A DNA stretch of 64,000 nt from Methylovorus mays (GCF_020531915.1 NZ_JAJAVG010000006.1:163467-227466); one strand, 5' to 3'. Counted from the first letter of the stretch, positions 17,474 to 26,529 are shown. A program made the numbers and translations. The notes: a model not told the origin generated them from the sequence alone.

Positions 17474-19055
17474 TTTTTATAGTCATCGTAAAGAGGCTGC
17501 CTTGCGGAGTGGAGCTGCATTCCAGCCGCGTATTGTTGGCCTGACACAATTCGCGGGCGATATACAATCCCAGACCGGTTCCGGTTGCCTCGGTAGTGTA
17601 AAAGGGTTCAAACAAGTGTGGCATCACATCAGGCGCAATGCCTGGCCCATCGTCGCGAATCGCAATGCGTATTGCGCGTGAGCGCGATGAGCGGCGAATT
17701 CCCAGATGCAGGCTTCCCTCCTGCTTTTGCCCGTGACGCCAGCCATTGCGGCAGATGTTCCACAATATCTGGTTGAGGTGCCTGTGGTCAAACATCACGA
17801 TGTGGGCGCCAGGCTGGATGTCGAGCACAAATCCGCTGGCGGGGATGTTTTCCACCTGACAGAACTGCTCGTGGAACGCCTGTATGAAGCTGTCCAGCGC
17901 CACGGCCTGCTGCTGGGTGCGGTCACGCCGGTTTAACTCGAGCACATCCGTCACAATGTGGTCCAGCCGTTCCGCATTGTCGGCGATGATGCTGAGTAAT
18001 TTTTGCGAACCAGGATCAGCAATATCCTCCTGCAGCAACTGGTTTGCATGGCTGATGGCGCTCAGCGGGTTGCGGATTTCATGCGCGATGTTGGCTGTCA
18101 GTTTGCCTAACGCTGCCAGTTTGATCTGGTGTGCTTGGGTTTGTATCTGGCTCCAGTCCTCAATGAAGATCACAGCGCCCTGATCGCGCTGGTGGTTTAG
18201 AGGCATGAAGCGCAAGCGGAGGTCATGATGCGCACTCTGTAGTTTAAAGATGGACTCTTGCTCGGTGTGATCATTCATCCAATCCTGCATCAGTGCAGCG
18301 ACTTCCGGCAAGGCTTGCAGGTTGGTGGGGGCTGGTGCTTCGGGATCCAGCCCCAGCAGGGTGATGGCTTGCTGGTTATGGTGCCGTAGTTGCATGGCAT
18401 GGTCGACGACCAGAACGCCATCGTGCATTTCTTCAATAATCAGCGCATTGATCTGTGCCATGCTGGCAAGATCGACGCCACGCTCTGATGCCAGCTTCTC
18501 GCTCTCACGGGCACGCTTTGCGAGGCTATGCGCCAGCCAGGCCGTGGCGTAGCAGCTCAGGCTAAGCATCACGGCATGCGAGTAATCGACGATGCTTTCC
18601 TGCCAATGCAGCAACTGGTAGGTTTGCTCCAGCAACAGCGCAATGGTGGCAAGAGACGCATAAAAGAGGGCCAGCCGTCCGCGACTGATCATGCTGGCGG
18701 CCGCAATTGCCACTACCAGCAGCAAACCCAGGCCATTGCGTATGCCGCCCGAGGCATACATCAGCATGATGATGAAGCCGATATCCATCACTACCAGCGT
18801 TGTCAGCTGAGTTGAGAAGCCTGGTTTCTTCAAGCCTGTGAAGATAATCGCCACCAGGCTGATGCCGAGGTAGCCAAGCGCGATCTGGAAATACAGGGCT
18901 TTGTTGAAGTTTTCCCAGAAAGGCAGGTCATCCAGAAACTGGAACGATCCGACAAAGATCAGGGCAATGGCGAGCCGGTAAAGATTGAATAACCCCATCG
19001 GCCGCCAGAAGGCACGCTTCTCTATGGTGTGGGATGCCTCCAGGCTACTGCTCAT
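17466..19055 (-). CDS. pilS: PilS-like membrane sensor histidine kinase
   Basis: A 529-residue kinase. Six hydrophobic helices fill residues 20-180, as in PilS of type IV pilus systems. Next come a PAS-like region (about 200-300), the H-box ANIAHEIRNPLSA with H325, an N-box (ICRNGWRHG) and the G-boxes DDGPGIAP and GTGLGLYIAREL. It phosphorylates the downstream PilR-like regulator. In known systems PilS senses pilin in the membrane. The start overlaps the preceding small gene by 11 bases. Confidence 0.9.
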   Translation of the reverse strand: MSSSLEASHTIEKRAFWRPMGLFNLYRLAIALIFVGSFQFLDDLPFWENFNKALYFQIALGYLGISLVAIIFTGLKKPGFSTQLTTLVVMDIGFIIMLMYASGGIRNGLGLLLVVAIAAASMISRGRLALFYASLATIALLLEQTYQLLHWQESIVDYSHAVMLSLSCYATAWLAHSLAKRARESEKLASERGVDLASMAQINALIIEEMHDGVLVVDHAMQLRHHNQQAITLLGLDPEAPAPTNLQALPEVAALMQDWMNDHTEQESIFKLQSAHHDLRLRFMPLNHQRDQGAVIFIEDWSQIQTQAHQIKLAALGKLTANIAHEIRNPLSAISHANQLLQEDIADPGSQKLLSIIADNAERLDHIVTDVLELNRRDRTQQQAVALDSFIQAFHEQFCQVENIPASGFVLDIQPGAHIVMFDHRHLNQILWNICRNGWRHGQKQEGSLHLGIRRSSRSRAIRIAIRDDGPGIAPDVMPHLFEPFYTTEATGTGLGLYIARELCQANNTRLECSSTPQGSLFTMTIKNG

Positions 19056-19287
19056 GATCGCCCGTTTGGTTGTTGCTGTGCAGTTGGGCGTGCGCCTCGC
19101 TGCAGTAATCTGTTTGCGCTATGCGCACGCTTTCACTTAGTGGCAGATGTACCCCGCAGTGCGCGCACTTCACCATCTTTTCCTCACCAGAAGGTCGTGT
19201 ATCGCGTGAATCAAGATTTTTTGCATAGCGCTTGAGTATGCTGTAAACCAGCCATGCAGCCACGGCGAGCAGTAATAATTTTGCCAT
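19045..19287 (-). CDS. Small membrane-anchored zinc-ribbon protein (PP0621 family)
   Basis: An 80-residue protein: one N-terminal membrane helix (residues 3-20), a short basic region, and the metal-binding pattern CAHCGVHLP ... YCSEAHAQLH, which holds three cysteines and two histidines. Homologues are regularly found just upstream of pilS in betaproteobacteria. Function is not known; a small accessory protein of the PilS system is a fair guess from position alone. Its stop overlaps the pilS start. Confidence 0.8.
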   Translation of the reverse strand: MAKLLLLAVAAWLVYSILKRYAKNLDSRDTRPSGEEKMVKCAHCGVHLPLSESVRIAQTDYCSEAHAQLHSNNQTGDHEQ

Positions 19288-19485
19288 TGCGAATTTGCTA
19301 CCTGATTGAGTGACTAATATCTTAATTGATTTTTACAATTCGACGGCAAGGATCGAAACTCAACTGTTATACTGCATTGGCCAGGAGCGACCGGGAATGC
19401 GGCTCAGGCCCCGTTCAAGCGCTGTTTATATCTCAAGAACATGCCCGTCCGTACCCAATACATTATGTCTGTAACTGCATAGAAA

Positions 19486-20079
19486 ATGGCAACAGCTCAG
19501 GAACTCTCAAACTTTCTAGCCGAAGTGGAACGCCGCGCGTATCGCCAAACTGCTTATGCAGTCCGTGACGAGCATGCTGCGCTTGATATCGTCCAGGATG
19601 CTATGCTCAAGCTGGCCGAAAAATATGGCGCACGGCCTGCGGCAGAGTTTCCCATGCTGTTTCAGCGTATTTTGCAAAATACCATGCGTGATTTCTGGCG
19701 TCGGCAGAAGGTGCGCAATCTCTGGACCTCTTTGCTTTCCTCATTTGGGGGCCATTCCGCAGATGATGACGAGCATGATCCTCTGGAAACCCTGGAAACC
19801 GGCCAGCGTAGTGAAGATGAGCCTGAGGCGCAGCTTGAGCGCAGTCAAACGATTGCTATAATTGAACGTGCGATAGAAAAACTGCCTGCACGTCAACGGG
19901 AAGCTTTCCTGATGCGTTACTGGGAGGATATGGATGTCGCCGAAACTGCCGCTGCGATGGGATGCTCAGAGGGGAGCGTCAAGACCCATTGCTCCAGAGC
20001 AGTGCATGCGCTTGCCGCAACATTACAACACTATGGATTTAATCAACAGGGACTCAAGAAACCTGGAGCCGGATCATGA
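19486..20079 (+). CDS. ECF-like RNA polymerase sigma factor
   Basis: A 197-residue sigma-70 family factor of the ECF type with region 2 (AYAVRDEHAALDIVQDAMLKL, the DxVQD motif) and region 4 (LPARQREAFLMRYWED and the helix-turn-helix AAMGCSEGSVKTHCSRA). Between them is an acidic linker of about 30 residues (DDDEHDPLETLE...). Followed at once by a DUF3619 gene that overlaps by four bases and may be its membrane-bound anti-sigma factor. The upstream 198 bases contain a possible -10 TATACT at 19368-19373 but no convincing -35. Confidence 0.88.
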   Translation: MATAQELSNFLAEVERRAYRQTAYAVRDEHAALDIVQDAMLKLAEKYGARPAAEFPMLFQRILQNTMRDFWRRQKVRNLWTSLLSSFGGHSADDDEHDPLETLETGQRSEDEPEAQLERSQTIAIIERAIEKLPARQREAFLMRYWEDMDVAETAAAMGCSEGSVKTHCSRAVHALAATLQHYGFNQQGLKKPGAGS

Positions 20080-20450
20080 ACCAGCAAGAATCTACTGTAA
20101 AGCTTGTCGTTCAGGCACTAGATGCCAGTGTCGAAAACCTGGATGACGATGTCATTCGCCGTCTGGCGACGGCCCGTGAGCGCGCAGTATCGGCCATGCA
20201 GCCGCAATGGCAGGCGGCGGGCCATGCAGGTGTGTTCCACAGTCTCGGCAATTATGTGTTGCATCATCGGCTGATGACATCTGCGGCATTGCTGCTGGGC
20301 GCGCTGGCGCTGGGCTTTATCGTCACTCAGCATGTCATCGGCCAGCACCAGCTGGAGCAGGGTGACGCATTTTTGCTGGGGTCCGAGTTGCCGCCTGAAG
20401 CATATCTGGATAAAGGGTTTGATACATGGCTGCAACAAAACGCGCGCTAG
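20076..20450 (+). CDS. DUF3619 membrane protein, candidate anti-sigma factor
   Basis: A 124-residue protein with a soluble N-terminal half (about 70 residues, with DDDVIRRLATARERA) and a single membrane helix (about 72-91), then a short outer tail. That layout and the coupled start behind an ECF sigma gene suggest an anti-sigma or sigma-regulating role, but DUF3619 has no proven function. It overlaps the next gene by 25 bases. Confidence 0.8.
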   Translation: MNQQESTVKLVVQALDASVENLDDDVIRRLATARERAVSAMQPQWQAAGHAGVFHSLGNYVLHHRLMTSAALLLGALALGFIVTQHVIGQHQLEQGDAFLLGSELPPEAYLDKGFDTWLQQNAR

Positions 20451-20872
20451 GCCTGCTGTTGCTGGTCCTGCTGAGTGGGCCGGCCTGGGCAGAGGATAGC
20501 AAGAGCGTGATGTTGAAATGGTCGCAACTCACGGAAGATCAACGCAAGGTATTGAGCCCGCTTTCCAAAGAGTGGGATACCTTGCGCCCCTGGCAACGCG
20601 AGAAAATGCTGGATATTGCCCGTGACTACCCCAAGATGAATGCCAAGCAACAGGCGCGTGTTCAGCAGCGCCTGAATGACTGGAGTCGCATGACGCCCTT
20701 CGAGCGCGAGAATGCACGCAAGAAATACCAGCAGTTCCAGTCCTTGCCGCCCGAAAAGCAGGAAGAATTGCGCAAGAAATGGCGCGAATACCAGAGCCTG
20801 CCTGAAGCTCAGCGTGAAGGCTTGCGCCGCGAGCAGCCCGATCTTTACGACGCCAACGAACTTGATAACTAG
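20426..20872 (+). CDS. DUF3106 periplasmic protein
   Basis: A 148-residue protein with a signal peptide (MAATKRALGLLLLVLLSG ... AWA). The mature part is Arg/Glu/Gln-rich and helical, with four to five near-repeats of the type W-x-x-L-P/T-x-x-x-R/Q (for example SQLTEDQRKVL, SRMTPFERENA, QSLPPEKQEEL, QSLPEAQREGL). Repeats of this kind are typical of DUF3106 and resemble metal-stress sensors of the CpxP/Spy class in composition only. It is the third gene of the sigma operon. Confidence 0.82.
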   Translation: MAATKRALGLLLLVLLSGPAWAEDSKSVMLKWSQLTEDQRKVLSPLSKEWDTLRPWQREKMLDIARDYPKMNAKQQARVQQRLNDWSRMTPFERENARKKYQQFQSLPPEKQEELRKKWREYQSLPEAQREGLRREQPDLYDANELDN

Positions 20873-20905
20873 CTCCCGCCAAGTCTGGCCGGGCCCACTT
20901 TGCTA

Positions 20906-21331
20906 ATGACGCTACCTGATTCCCCCCGCTGGCCACGCCGCATTGCTGCCATGCTCTATGAGGCTCTGCTGCTGGTGGCCATCCTGTTTTTTGCCACCTT
21001 CCTGTTTGTCATCTTGCTGGGCAGCGCAACCGAGCCGCCGGCGCGCTACATTCTGCAGGGATATTTGTGGCTGGTGGCAGGTGGCTATCTGGTGTGGTCG
21101 TGGCGGCACGGGGGGCAAACGCTGGCCATGCAGACCTGGCGCATTCGCGTTACCAATCGCCAGGGTGCAGCACTGGACTGGCGTCAGGCTTGCTTGCGCT
21201 ATGTCCTCGCCAGCGTGTTTTTTGGGGTGGGGTTTTTATGGGCCTTGTTTGATCGTGAAGGCCTGTATCTGCATGACCGCCTGACGGGTTGTCGCCTGCA
21301 ACTGGAGCCACCCAAGCGGCCTTCAAAGTAG
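20906..21331 (+). CDS. RDD family membrane protein
   Basis: A 141-residue protein with three to four membrane helices. It has the family's basic N-terminal motif (SPRWPRRIAAMLYE) and the C-terminal LHDRLTG, which complete the RDD pattern. The function of RDD proteins is mostly unknown; some act in ion transport. A TTG two codons upstream is a possible start. It is the last gene of the sigma operon and runs into convergent lptG only five bases later. Confidence 0.85.
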   Translation: MTLPDSPRWPRRIAAMLYEALLLVAILFFATFLFVILLGSATEPPARYILQGYLWLVAGGYLVWSWRHGGQTLAMQTWRIRVTNRQGAALDWRQACLRYVLASVFFGVGFLWALFDREGLYLHDRLTGCRLQLEPPKRPSK

Positions 21332-21336
21332 AACAG

Positions 21337-22407
21337 CTAACGGCGCTCCGCCATGAACAGCATGGTCAGGCCTGCGAGCAGGAAAAGCAGCGTTGGTACC
21401 ACCGCACTCATGAGGGGGGACCAGTCGTTGAGCAGCCCAAGGTGAACAAACACGCGGTTCAGTACCTGATACACAATGCCCAGCATGATCCCGGCAAAAA
21501 TCTTGGCACTGGCGCCTCCTGAGCGTTGTTGCAAGAAGCCAAATGGCAAGGCCAGCACAACCATGACCAGCGATGCCAGTGGATATACCATTTTTGACCA
21601 GAGGGCGATTTCATGCCGTGAGGTTTTCTGCTTGTTGGCGCTCAAGTGGTGGATGTAGAAATACAGATTCCATGCGGACATTTTTTCCGGCACCACCAGA
21701 AGTACATTCAGCAATTCTGGTCGGATAAGTGATTGCCATTGGGCCTGTGGGAAAAACTCGGATTTGACGGTTTTATCCAGAAAGTGCGTCTGTTGCACAT
21801 CCTTCAGATGCCAGTTTTCCCCATCGAAACGGCCGGTTTTCGCATCACTGATGGTGCGCAGGTGAAAGGTGTCATCAAATTCATAAATGTGGATATTCAT
21901 GAGTCCCGAATCGGGCATCACTTCTTCCACATTGACGAAGCTGCGGCCATCTTTCACCCAGAGACCAGAGCGAAAGTCCTGCGCCACGACGGAATCCGTC
22001 GCCTGGATACGCAGGCGCTGTGCGGTTTTTTCGCTATAAGGGGTAACAAATTCACCGACAAAAAAAGTGATGACGGCGAAAATCAGGCCGACTTTCAGCA
22101 GCGAGCGGGCAATGGTCGCAATCGAGATGCCGCTGACGCGCAGGATGATCAGCTCGGAATGCCGTGATAGTTGGCCCAGTGCATACATGGTGCCGACCAG
22201 CACGGCGACGGGCACCACTTCATAGACGTGCCCTGGCGCGCTCAGCAGCACAAACAGAAGCACCTTGTTCAGACCATAGGTGCCTTTGCCTATGCTTTCC
22301 AGCTCCTGGATCAGGTCAAAAAACGAGAACATGGCGAGCAAGGCCACCATGATCAGCATGATGCTGGAAACGATTTCCTGCGTCAGATAACGCTTAAGCA
22401 GTTTCAT
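21337..22407 (-). CDS. lptG: LPS export permease LptG
   Basis: A 356-residue YjgP/YjgQ family permease of the LptBFG transporter that lifts lipopolysaccharide out of the inner membrane. Six membrane helices in two sets of three flank a periplasmic jellyroll domain (about residues 130-265). The start ATG overlaps the lptF stop by four bases; the open frame extends further upstream but only inside lptF. The segment MVYPLASLVMVVLALPFGF is characteristic of LptG. Confidence 0.92.
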   Translation of the reverse strand: MKLLKRYLTQEIVSSIMLIMVALLAMFSFFDLIQELESIGKGTYGLNKVLLFVLLSAPGHVYEVVPVAVLVGTMYALGQLSRHSELIILRVSGISIATIARSLLKVGLIFAVITFFVGEFVTPYSEKTAQRLRIQATDSVVAQDFRSGLWVKDGRSFVNVEEVMPDSGLMNIHIYEFDDTFHLRTISDAKTGRFDGENWHLKDVQQTHFLDKTVKSEFFPQAQWQSLIRPELLNVLLVVPEKMSAWNLYFYIHHLSANKQKTSRHEIALWSKMVYPLASLVMVVLALPFGFLQQRSGGASAKIFAGIMLGIVYQVLNRVFVHLGLLNDWSPLMSAVVPTLLFLLAGLTMLFMAERR

Positions 22408-23504
22408 GACTTGAACCAGCTCAATTTCCAGAACGCCGGGATCAGCGGGCGTTGCAGCAGGCGGCGATAAAACATCCAGATGGTCAGCAGCAGGAAGAAC
22501 ACATGCACCGGCCATAGCCCGACGACCGGATTGAGTTTGCCTTGCGTGAGCCAGGCTTGCACGATGCTGAGCAGGTTGTTGTAGATGATGTAGATCAACA
22601 AGGCCAGCATCATGTTGGCGGAGCGGCCGGAGCGGTTATCCACAAAGCTCAGGGGAATGGCCAGTAACACCAGCAAGAATGCGGAGATGGGGATGGCGAG
22701 GCGCCATTGCAACTCGGCGTTGTTGGCCGGGTTGTGGTTTTTCAGCAATTCCAGGCTATCCAGTGCTGCGGTGCCCGGGGGCTGTTCCTTGACTTCGGTA
22801 GGCTCAATCCGAATGGAGTAACGCTCAAACTCGGTCGTGGAAAATTCCGCTGTATTCGGCTTGCCTTCATAGCGACGACCATGTTCCATTACCAGGAAGT
22901 TGTCGCCATTGTCGGCCTCGGTGCGGTGCCCCTGGCTGGCGACCACCACGCCCAAGCGCTGGTGCTGAACCGATTGTACGAAAATGTTTTTGACGACATT
23001 GCCCAGCTCGTCAAAGCTCTCGACAAAGAATACGCGATCGGCGTTACGCGATTCCTTGAATACACCGGGGCTGATCGAAGCAAGCTCATCCCGGCTTTTC
23101 AGCTGATCGCGGAATTCCGAACCTTTATTGGTGGCCCATGGCGTGACGAACAGGCTAAGCACCGCAATGACGGCTACGACCGGAGTGGCGAATGTCAGTA
23201 CAGGGCGTATCCAGCCCGCCAGCCCCATGCCTGAGCTGAACCAGACCACCATTTCACTATCGCGGTGCCAGCGTGTCAGTGTCAGCAACACCGCGAGGAA
23301 GATGGTGAGGGAAAGAATCATGGGCAGGAACTTCAGCATACTGAAGCCCAACAAAGTGTTGATGGCGTCGCTTGCCAGGCTGCCTTTGGCGGCTACGCCA
23401 ATATAGTAGGCAACACGTTGCGCAATCACGATGCCAAAAAGCACCAGGAAAGCGCCGATAGCGGTGCCCACAAGCTCTTGCAGCAGGGATCGTTTGAAGA
23501 GCAT
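22404..23504 (-). CDS. lptF: LPS export permease LptF
   Basis: A 366-residue partner of LptG with the same fold: three helices, a periplasmic jellyroll domain, three helices. Typical segments are the first MLFKRSLLQELVGTAIGAF, the RWHRDSEMVVW coupling-helix region, and LQWRLAIPISAFLLVLLAIPLSF near residue 285. Translationally coupled to lptG. It is divergent from pepA with 93 bases between them, an order conserved in many proteobacteria. Confidence 0.93.
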   Translation of the reverse strand: MLFKRSLLQELVGTAIGAFLVLFGIVIAQRVAYYIGVAAKGSLASDAINTLLGFSMLKFLPMILSLTIFLAVLLTLTRWHRDSEMVVWFSSGMGLAGWIRPVLTFATPVVAVIAVLSLFVTPWATNKGSEFRDQLKSRDELASISPGVFKESRNADRVFFVESFDELGNVVKNIFVQSVQHQRLGVVVASQGHRTEADNGDNFLVMEHGRRYEGKPNTAEFSTTEFERYSIRIEPTEVKEQPPGTAALDSLELLKNHNPANNAELQWRLAIPISAFLLVLLAIPLSFVDNRSGRSANMMLALLIYIIYNNLLSIVQAWLTQGKLNPVVGLWPVHVFFLLLTIWMFYRRLLQRPLIPAFWKLSWFKS

Positions 23505-23597
23505 AGGCTTAATTAAATGGTCTTGTGATCAAGGATTTTGAGTTACAGCGAAAACGCAGGATAATCAAAAGAAGCTTAATAAAAAGGATAACTTGGA

Positions 23598-25103
23598 ATG
23601 GAATTTAGCATAAAAACCGGCAATCCGGAAAAGCAACGTAGTGATTGCATCGTCGTGGGTGTATTTGATACGCGCAAATTGAGTGAGGCCGCGGTGGTAC
23701 TGGATCGTGCTGCCGAAGGTTATCTGACCACGGTACTGGCGCGCGGCGATCTCGACGGCAAGCTGGGTTCCTGCCTGATGCTGCATAGTGTGCCTGGTAT
23801 CGCCAGTGATCGCGTATTGCTGGTTGGCCTAGGCAAGGCAACTGAATTCAAGGAGCGCGAATATCGTCAGGCGGTGCGTGCCTCGTTCAAGGCGTTGAGT
23901 GGTACCAGCGTCAAGAGCGCCAGCACCTATCTGGCCGATTTGCCGGTCAAAAAACAGGATGCGGCATGGAAATCAGCTCAGATCGCAGAGATCGGGCAGG
24001 ACGTGGATTATCGGTTTGATGTCATGAAGGGCAAGGCAGCACAGGAAGAAAAGGCAAAATCCGCCAAGCGTGTTGCCAAGGTGGCCGTGGCCTTTATCGA
24101 AAAGTCGGAAGGCAAGCTGGCTGAGAGCGGTCTCAAGCAAGGCCTGGCATTGGCCGCGGGTGTGAGCCTGACCAAGGATCTGGGCAACCTGCCGCCAAAC
24201 ATATGTACGCCTACTTACCTTGCCGATCAGGCCAAGGCGATGGGCAAGCAATATGGTTTGCAGGTTGAAATATTGGATCGCGACCAGATCGCCAAGCTGG
24301 GCATGGGCTCCTTCCTCGGCGTGGCGCAGGGCAGTGCGCAACCACCTAAACTGATTGTGCTGCAGCACAAAAAGGGCAAGAAGAGCCAGAAGCCTGTCGT
24401 GCTGGTTGGCAAAGGCATCACGTTTGATACCGGTGGCATCTCCATCAAGCCCGGCGCCGAAATGGATGAAATGAAATACGACATGTGCGGCGCAGCCAGT
24501 GTGTTAGGTACTTTCAAGGCGATTGCAGAAATGGATTTGCCGCTGAACGTCGTGGGCGTAATCCCGACCTGCGAAAACATGCCGGACGGCACCGCCATCA
24601 AGCCCGGTGATGTATTGACCAGCATGTCTGGCCAGACCATTGAGGTATTGAACACCGATGCCGAAGGCCGCCTGATTCTGTGTGATGCGCTGACCTATGC
24701 TGAACGCTTTGAGCCAGCCGCCGTGGTCGATATCGCCACGCTGACCGGCGCTTGCGTGATTGCCCTTGGTCATCATGCCAGTGGCTTGTTCAGTAACAAT
24801 GACAAGCTGGCACAAGAGTTGTTGGCAGCAGGTGAAACGGCACACGACCGTGCCTGGCACATGCCGTTGTGGGAAGATTACCAGCCGCAGCTGGACAGCA
24901 ACTTTGCCGATATGGCGAATATCGGTGGCCGTGCAGGCGGCAGCATCACTGCGGCCTGCTTCCTGTCGCGTTTCACCAAAAAATACGAGTGGGCCCATCT
25001 GGATATCGCCGGTACGGCCTGGAAATCTGGCAAGGACAAAGGCGGTACGGGCCGTCCAGTGCCATTGCTGACCGAGTTTCTGGTGAAGCGGGCTGCCAAG
25101 TAA
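23598..25103 (+). CDS. pepA: Leucyl aminopeptidase
   Basis: A 501-residue M17 cytosolic aminopeptidase with two metal ions, forming a hexamer. The catalytic part shows VGKGITFDTGGISIKPG, KYDMCGAASVLGT and the family signature NTDAEGRLIL. The N-terminal domain is the variable DNA-binding/regulatory part. It releases N-terminal residues from peptides; in E. coli PepA is also a DNA-binding regulator and helps site-specific recombination. The ATG has a weak AAAAAGGA ribosome binding site 16 bases upstream. Confidence 0.95.
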   Translation: MEFSIKTGNPEKQRSDCIVVGVFDTRKLSEAAVVLDRAAEGYLTTVLARGDLDGKLGSCLMLHSVPGIASDRVLLVGLGKATEFKEREYRQAVRASFKALSGTSVKSASTYLADLPVKKQDAAWKSAQIAEIGQDVDYRFDVMKGKAAQEEKAKSAKRVAKVAVAFIEKSEGKLAESGLKQGLALAAGVSLTKDLGNLPPNICTPTYLADQAKAMGKQYGLQVEILDRDQIAKLGMGSFLGVAQGSAQPPKLIVLQHKKGKKSQKPVVLVGKGITFDTGGISIKPGAEMDEMKYDMCGAASVLGTFKAIAEMDLPLNVVGVIPTCENMPDGTAIKPGDVLTSMSGQTIEVLNTDAEGRLILCDALTYAERFEPAAVVDIATLTGACVIALGHHASGLFSNNDKLAQELLAAGETAHDRAWHMPLWEDYQPQLDSNFADMANIGGRAGGSITAACFLSRFTKKYEWAHLDIAGTAWKSGKDKGGTGRPVPLLTEFLVKRAAK

Positions 25104-25108
25104 TCCGC

Positions 25109-25537
25109 ATGACCCGCATCGAATTTTTCTTTAACGTAGGCAACAAGCTCGACAAGGTGGCAGAGCTTAGCCAGCGTGCGGTGTCCAAAGGGCGACGCAT
25201 GATGGTGTTCGGCCCTGACGAAGCGGTGCTTTCCGAACTGGAACGGGTGTTATGGAGCGGATCGGCCCTGAGTTTTTTGCCGCATTGCCGCGCCCAGCAC
25301 CCTCTTGCGCCGGAAACCCCTGTCGTGCTGGACTTTAAAGGTGAGCCACTGATACACGACGATGTGCTGATTAACCTGCAGCCTCAGCATCCCCCATTTT
25401 TCAGCCGGTTTCGTCGACTGATCGAGATTGTGGGCAAGGATGAAGCAGACAAGGCACAAGCGCGGGTAAGGTATCGCTTTTACCGCGACCGTGGATATGA
25501 GATTCGAACCTTTGACGAAAATGGAGCAGCTTTGTAA
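25109..25537 (+). CDS. holC: DNA polymerase III chi subunit
   Basis: A 142-residue protein matching HolC in size, order and motifs (TRIEFFFNVGNKLDK at the start; LFxFCPDE-like MVFGPDEAVLSELERVLWS; RYRFYRDRGYEIR at the end). Chi joins the clamp loader to single-stranded DNA-binding protein at the replication fork. It lies 5 bases behind pepA, as in many proteobacteria. I chose the ATG at 25109; the open frame continues upstream only inside pepA. Confidence 0.9.
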   Translation: MTRIEFFFNVGNKLDKVAELSQRAVSKGRRMMVFGPDEAVLSELERVLWSGSALSFLPHCRAQHPLAPETPVVLDFKGEPLIHDDVLINLQPQHPPFFSRFRRLIEIVGKDEADKAQARVRYRFYRDRGYEIRTFDENGAAL

Positions 25538-25923
25538 TGGAACCGGTTAATCGCCCAAGAGATGATCTGGCGGCTGTGCTTGGTCGTATCAGCTTGCTGA
25601 CGCAACAGGCAGGGATGCCTGCTGTCGACCCGGTGGAGGCATCCGAAATCCCCATGCTCACCGATGTCTACGTAGGCTCTACCGTGCAAGTAAAGCCGGA
25701 AAGCATGCAGCAGCAGGCGTTGTCGATGCCGGGGGCGGCTACGACAGCGTCATATGAAGCATTGCTGGATGAGGTGTTGCCGCTTATCCGGTCAACGATC
25801 AACAAAGTTCTGACAGAAAGTCTGGATCAATTGATCCCTGACTTGCAAAACAAGTTGACGCAAGAGCTGGCTGAGCAGGTCAGGCTGAAACTGATCAGCT
25901 TGACTGTTAGTAAATCCGAATAA
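25537..25923 (+). CDS. Hypothetical 128-residue protein after holC
   Basis: The ATG shares its first base with the holC stop (TAATG), so the two are coupled. The first 70 residues are low in secondary structure signals; residues 72-125 look helical with repeated hydrophobic spacing (LLDEVLPLIRSTINKVLTES...). There is no membrane segment or known motif. Position suggests a replication or housekeeping link but I cannot name a function. Confidence 0.7.
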   Translation: MEPVNRPRDDLAAVLGRISLLTQQAGMPAVDPVEASEIPMLTDVYVGSTVQVKPESMQQQALSMPGAATTASYEALLDEVLPLIRSTINKVLTESLDQLIPDLQNKLTQELAEQVRLKLISLTVSKSE

Positions 25924-25949
25924 AAACGGCCCCATCAGGGGCCGTTTTT
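25922..25949 (+). terminator. Rho-independent terminator of pepA-holC
   Basis: AAAAACGGCCCC and GGGGCCGTTTTT flank an ATCA loop, ending in a T-run. The symmetric A and T runs would let it work for the convergent gcvH transcript too. Confidence 0.9.
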
Positions 25950-25978
25950 ATTCATGGTGGGGATATTCAGCTTCGCGC

Positions 25979-26362
25979 TTATTCGCCCAGCTGCGCCTGA
26001 TAGCCAGCTGCATCCAGTAGTTTGTCCAGGTCGCCTGCATTATGTGCCCTGAACTGGAATATCCACGCATCATAAGGCTTGTCATTGATGAGCTCCGGCG
26101 TGCCTTGCAGATCGGCATTGATGGCAAGTACTACACCATCAAGTGGCGCATGCAGGTCTGAGCCGGTCTTGACGGACTCAACCAGTCCGCACGCTTCCCC
26201 CGCCTTGAGTTCACTCCCTGGCTGCGGGGCTTCTACATATACAATATCGCCCAATAGATCCTGAGCATAATCCGTAATGCCGGCATTAAATATCCCGGCT
26301 TGCTCCGTGGGGGCTACCCACAGATGTTCGGCAGAATAATGCAGATTGTCCTTAATTTTCAT
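25979..26362 (-). CDS. gcvH: Glycine cleavage system H protein
   Basis: A 127-residue lipoyl carrier protein. The lipoylated lysine is K65 in GLVESVKTGSDLHAP, with the usual YxEHLWV-type start (YSAEHLWV). It carries the aminomethyl group between the P and T proteins and, in many bacteria, is also the first acceptor for lipoate. No gcvP or gcvT lies nearby; the neighbours are holC and a cell wall endopeptidase. Confidence 0.92.
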   Translation of the reverse strand: MKIKDNLHYSAEHLWVAPTEQAGIFNAGITDYAQDLLGDIVYVEAPQPGSELKAGEACGLVESVKTGSDLHAPLDGVVLAINADLQGTPELINDKPYDAWIFQFRAHNAGDLDKLLDAAGYQAQLGE

Positions 26363-26499
26363 GATATCGGGCCGTTAGTATGGATATGGGCTATTTTCGC
26401 ATAAGCGGAGGGGCTTCGGCAGCCGGGACGCGCTGAATTTTGCGAAGGCTAAAATCTGCGCTGGATAGCTAAACAACCGCATAAAGAATCTTCGCTATC

Positions 26500-26529
26500 T
26501 TGATGACAAATTGTGATTATTTGGATAAT
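26500..26529 (+). promoter_or_regulatory. Promoter of the endopeptidase gene
   Basis: TTGATG (26500-26505) and GATAAT (26524-26529) are 18 bases apart. Transcription would start near 26536, about 27 bases before the ATG at 26563. The 200-base divergent region from 26363 also serves gcvH. Confidence 0.55.

Noticed and set aside
21337..22515. Longer lptG start at 22515
   Set aside because: The extension lies within lptF and is Pro/Ala-rich antisense-like filler; ATG 22407 gives the family N-terminus.
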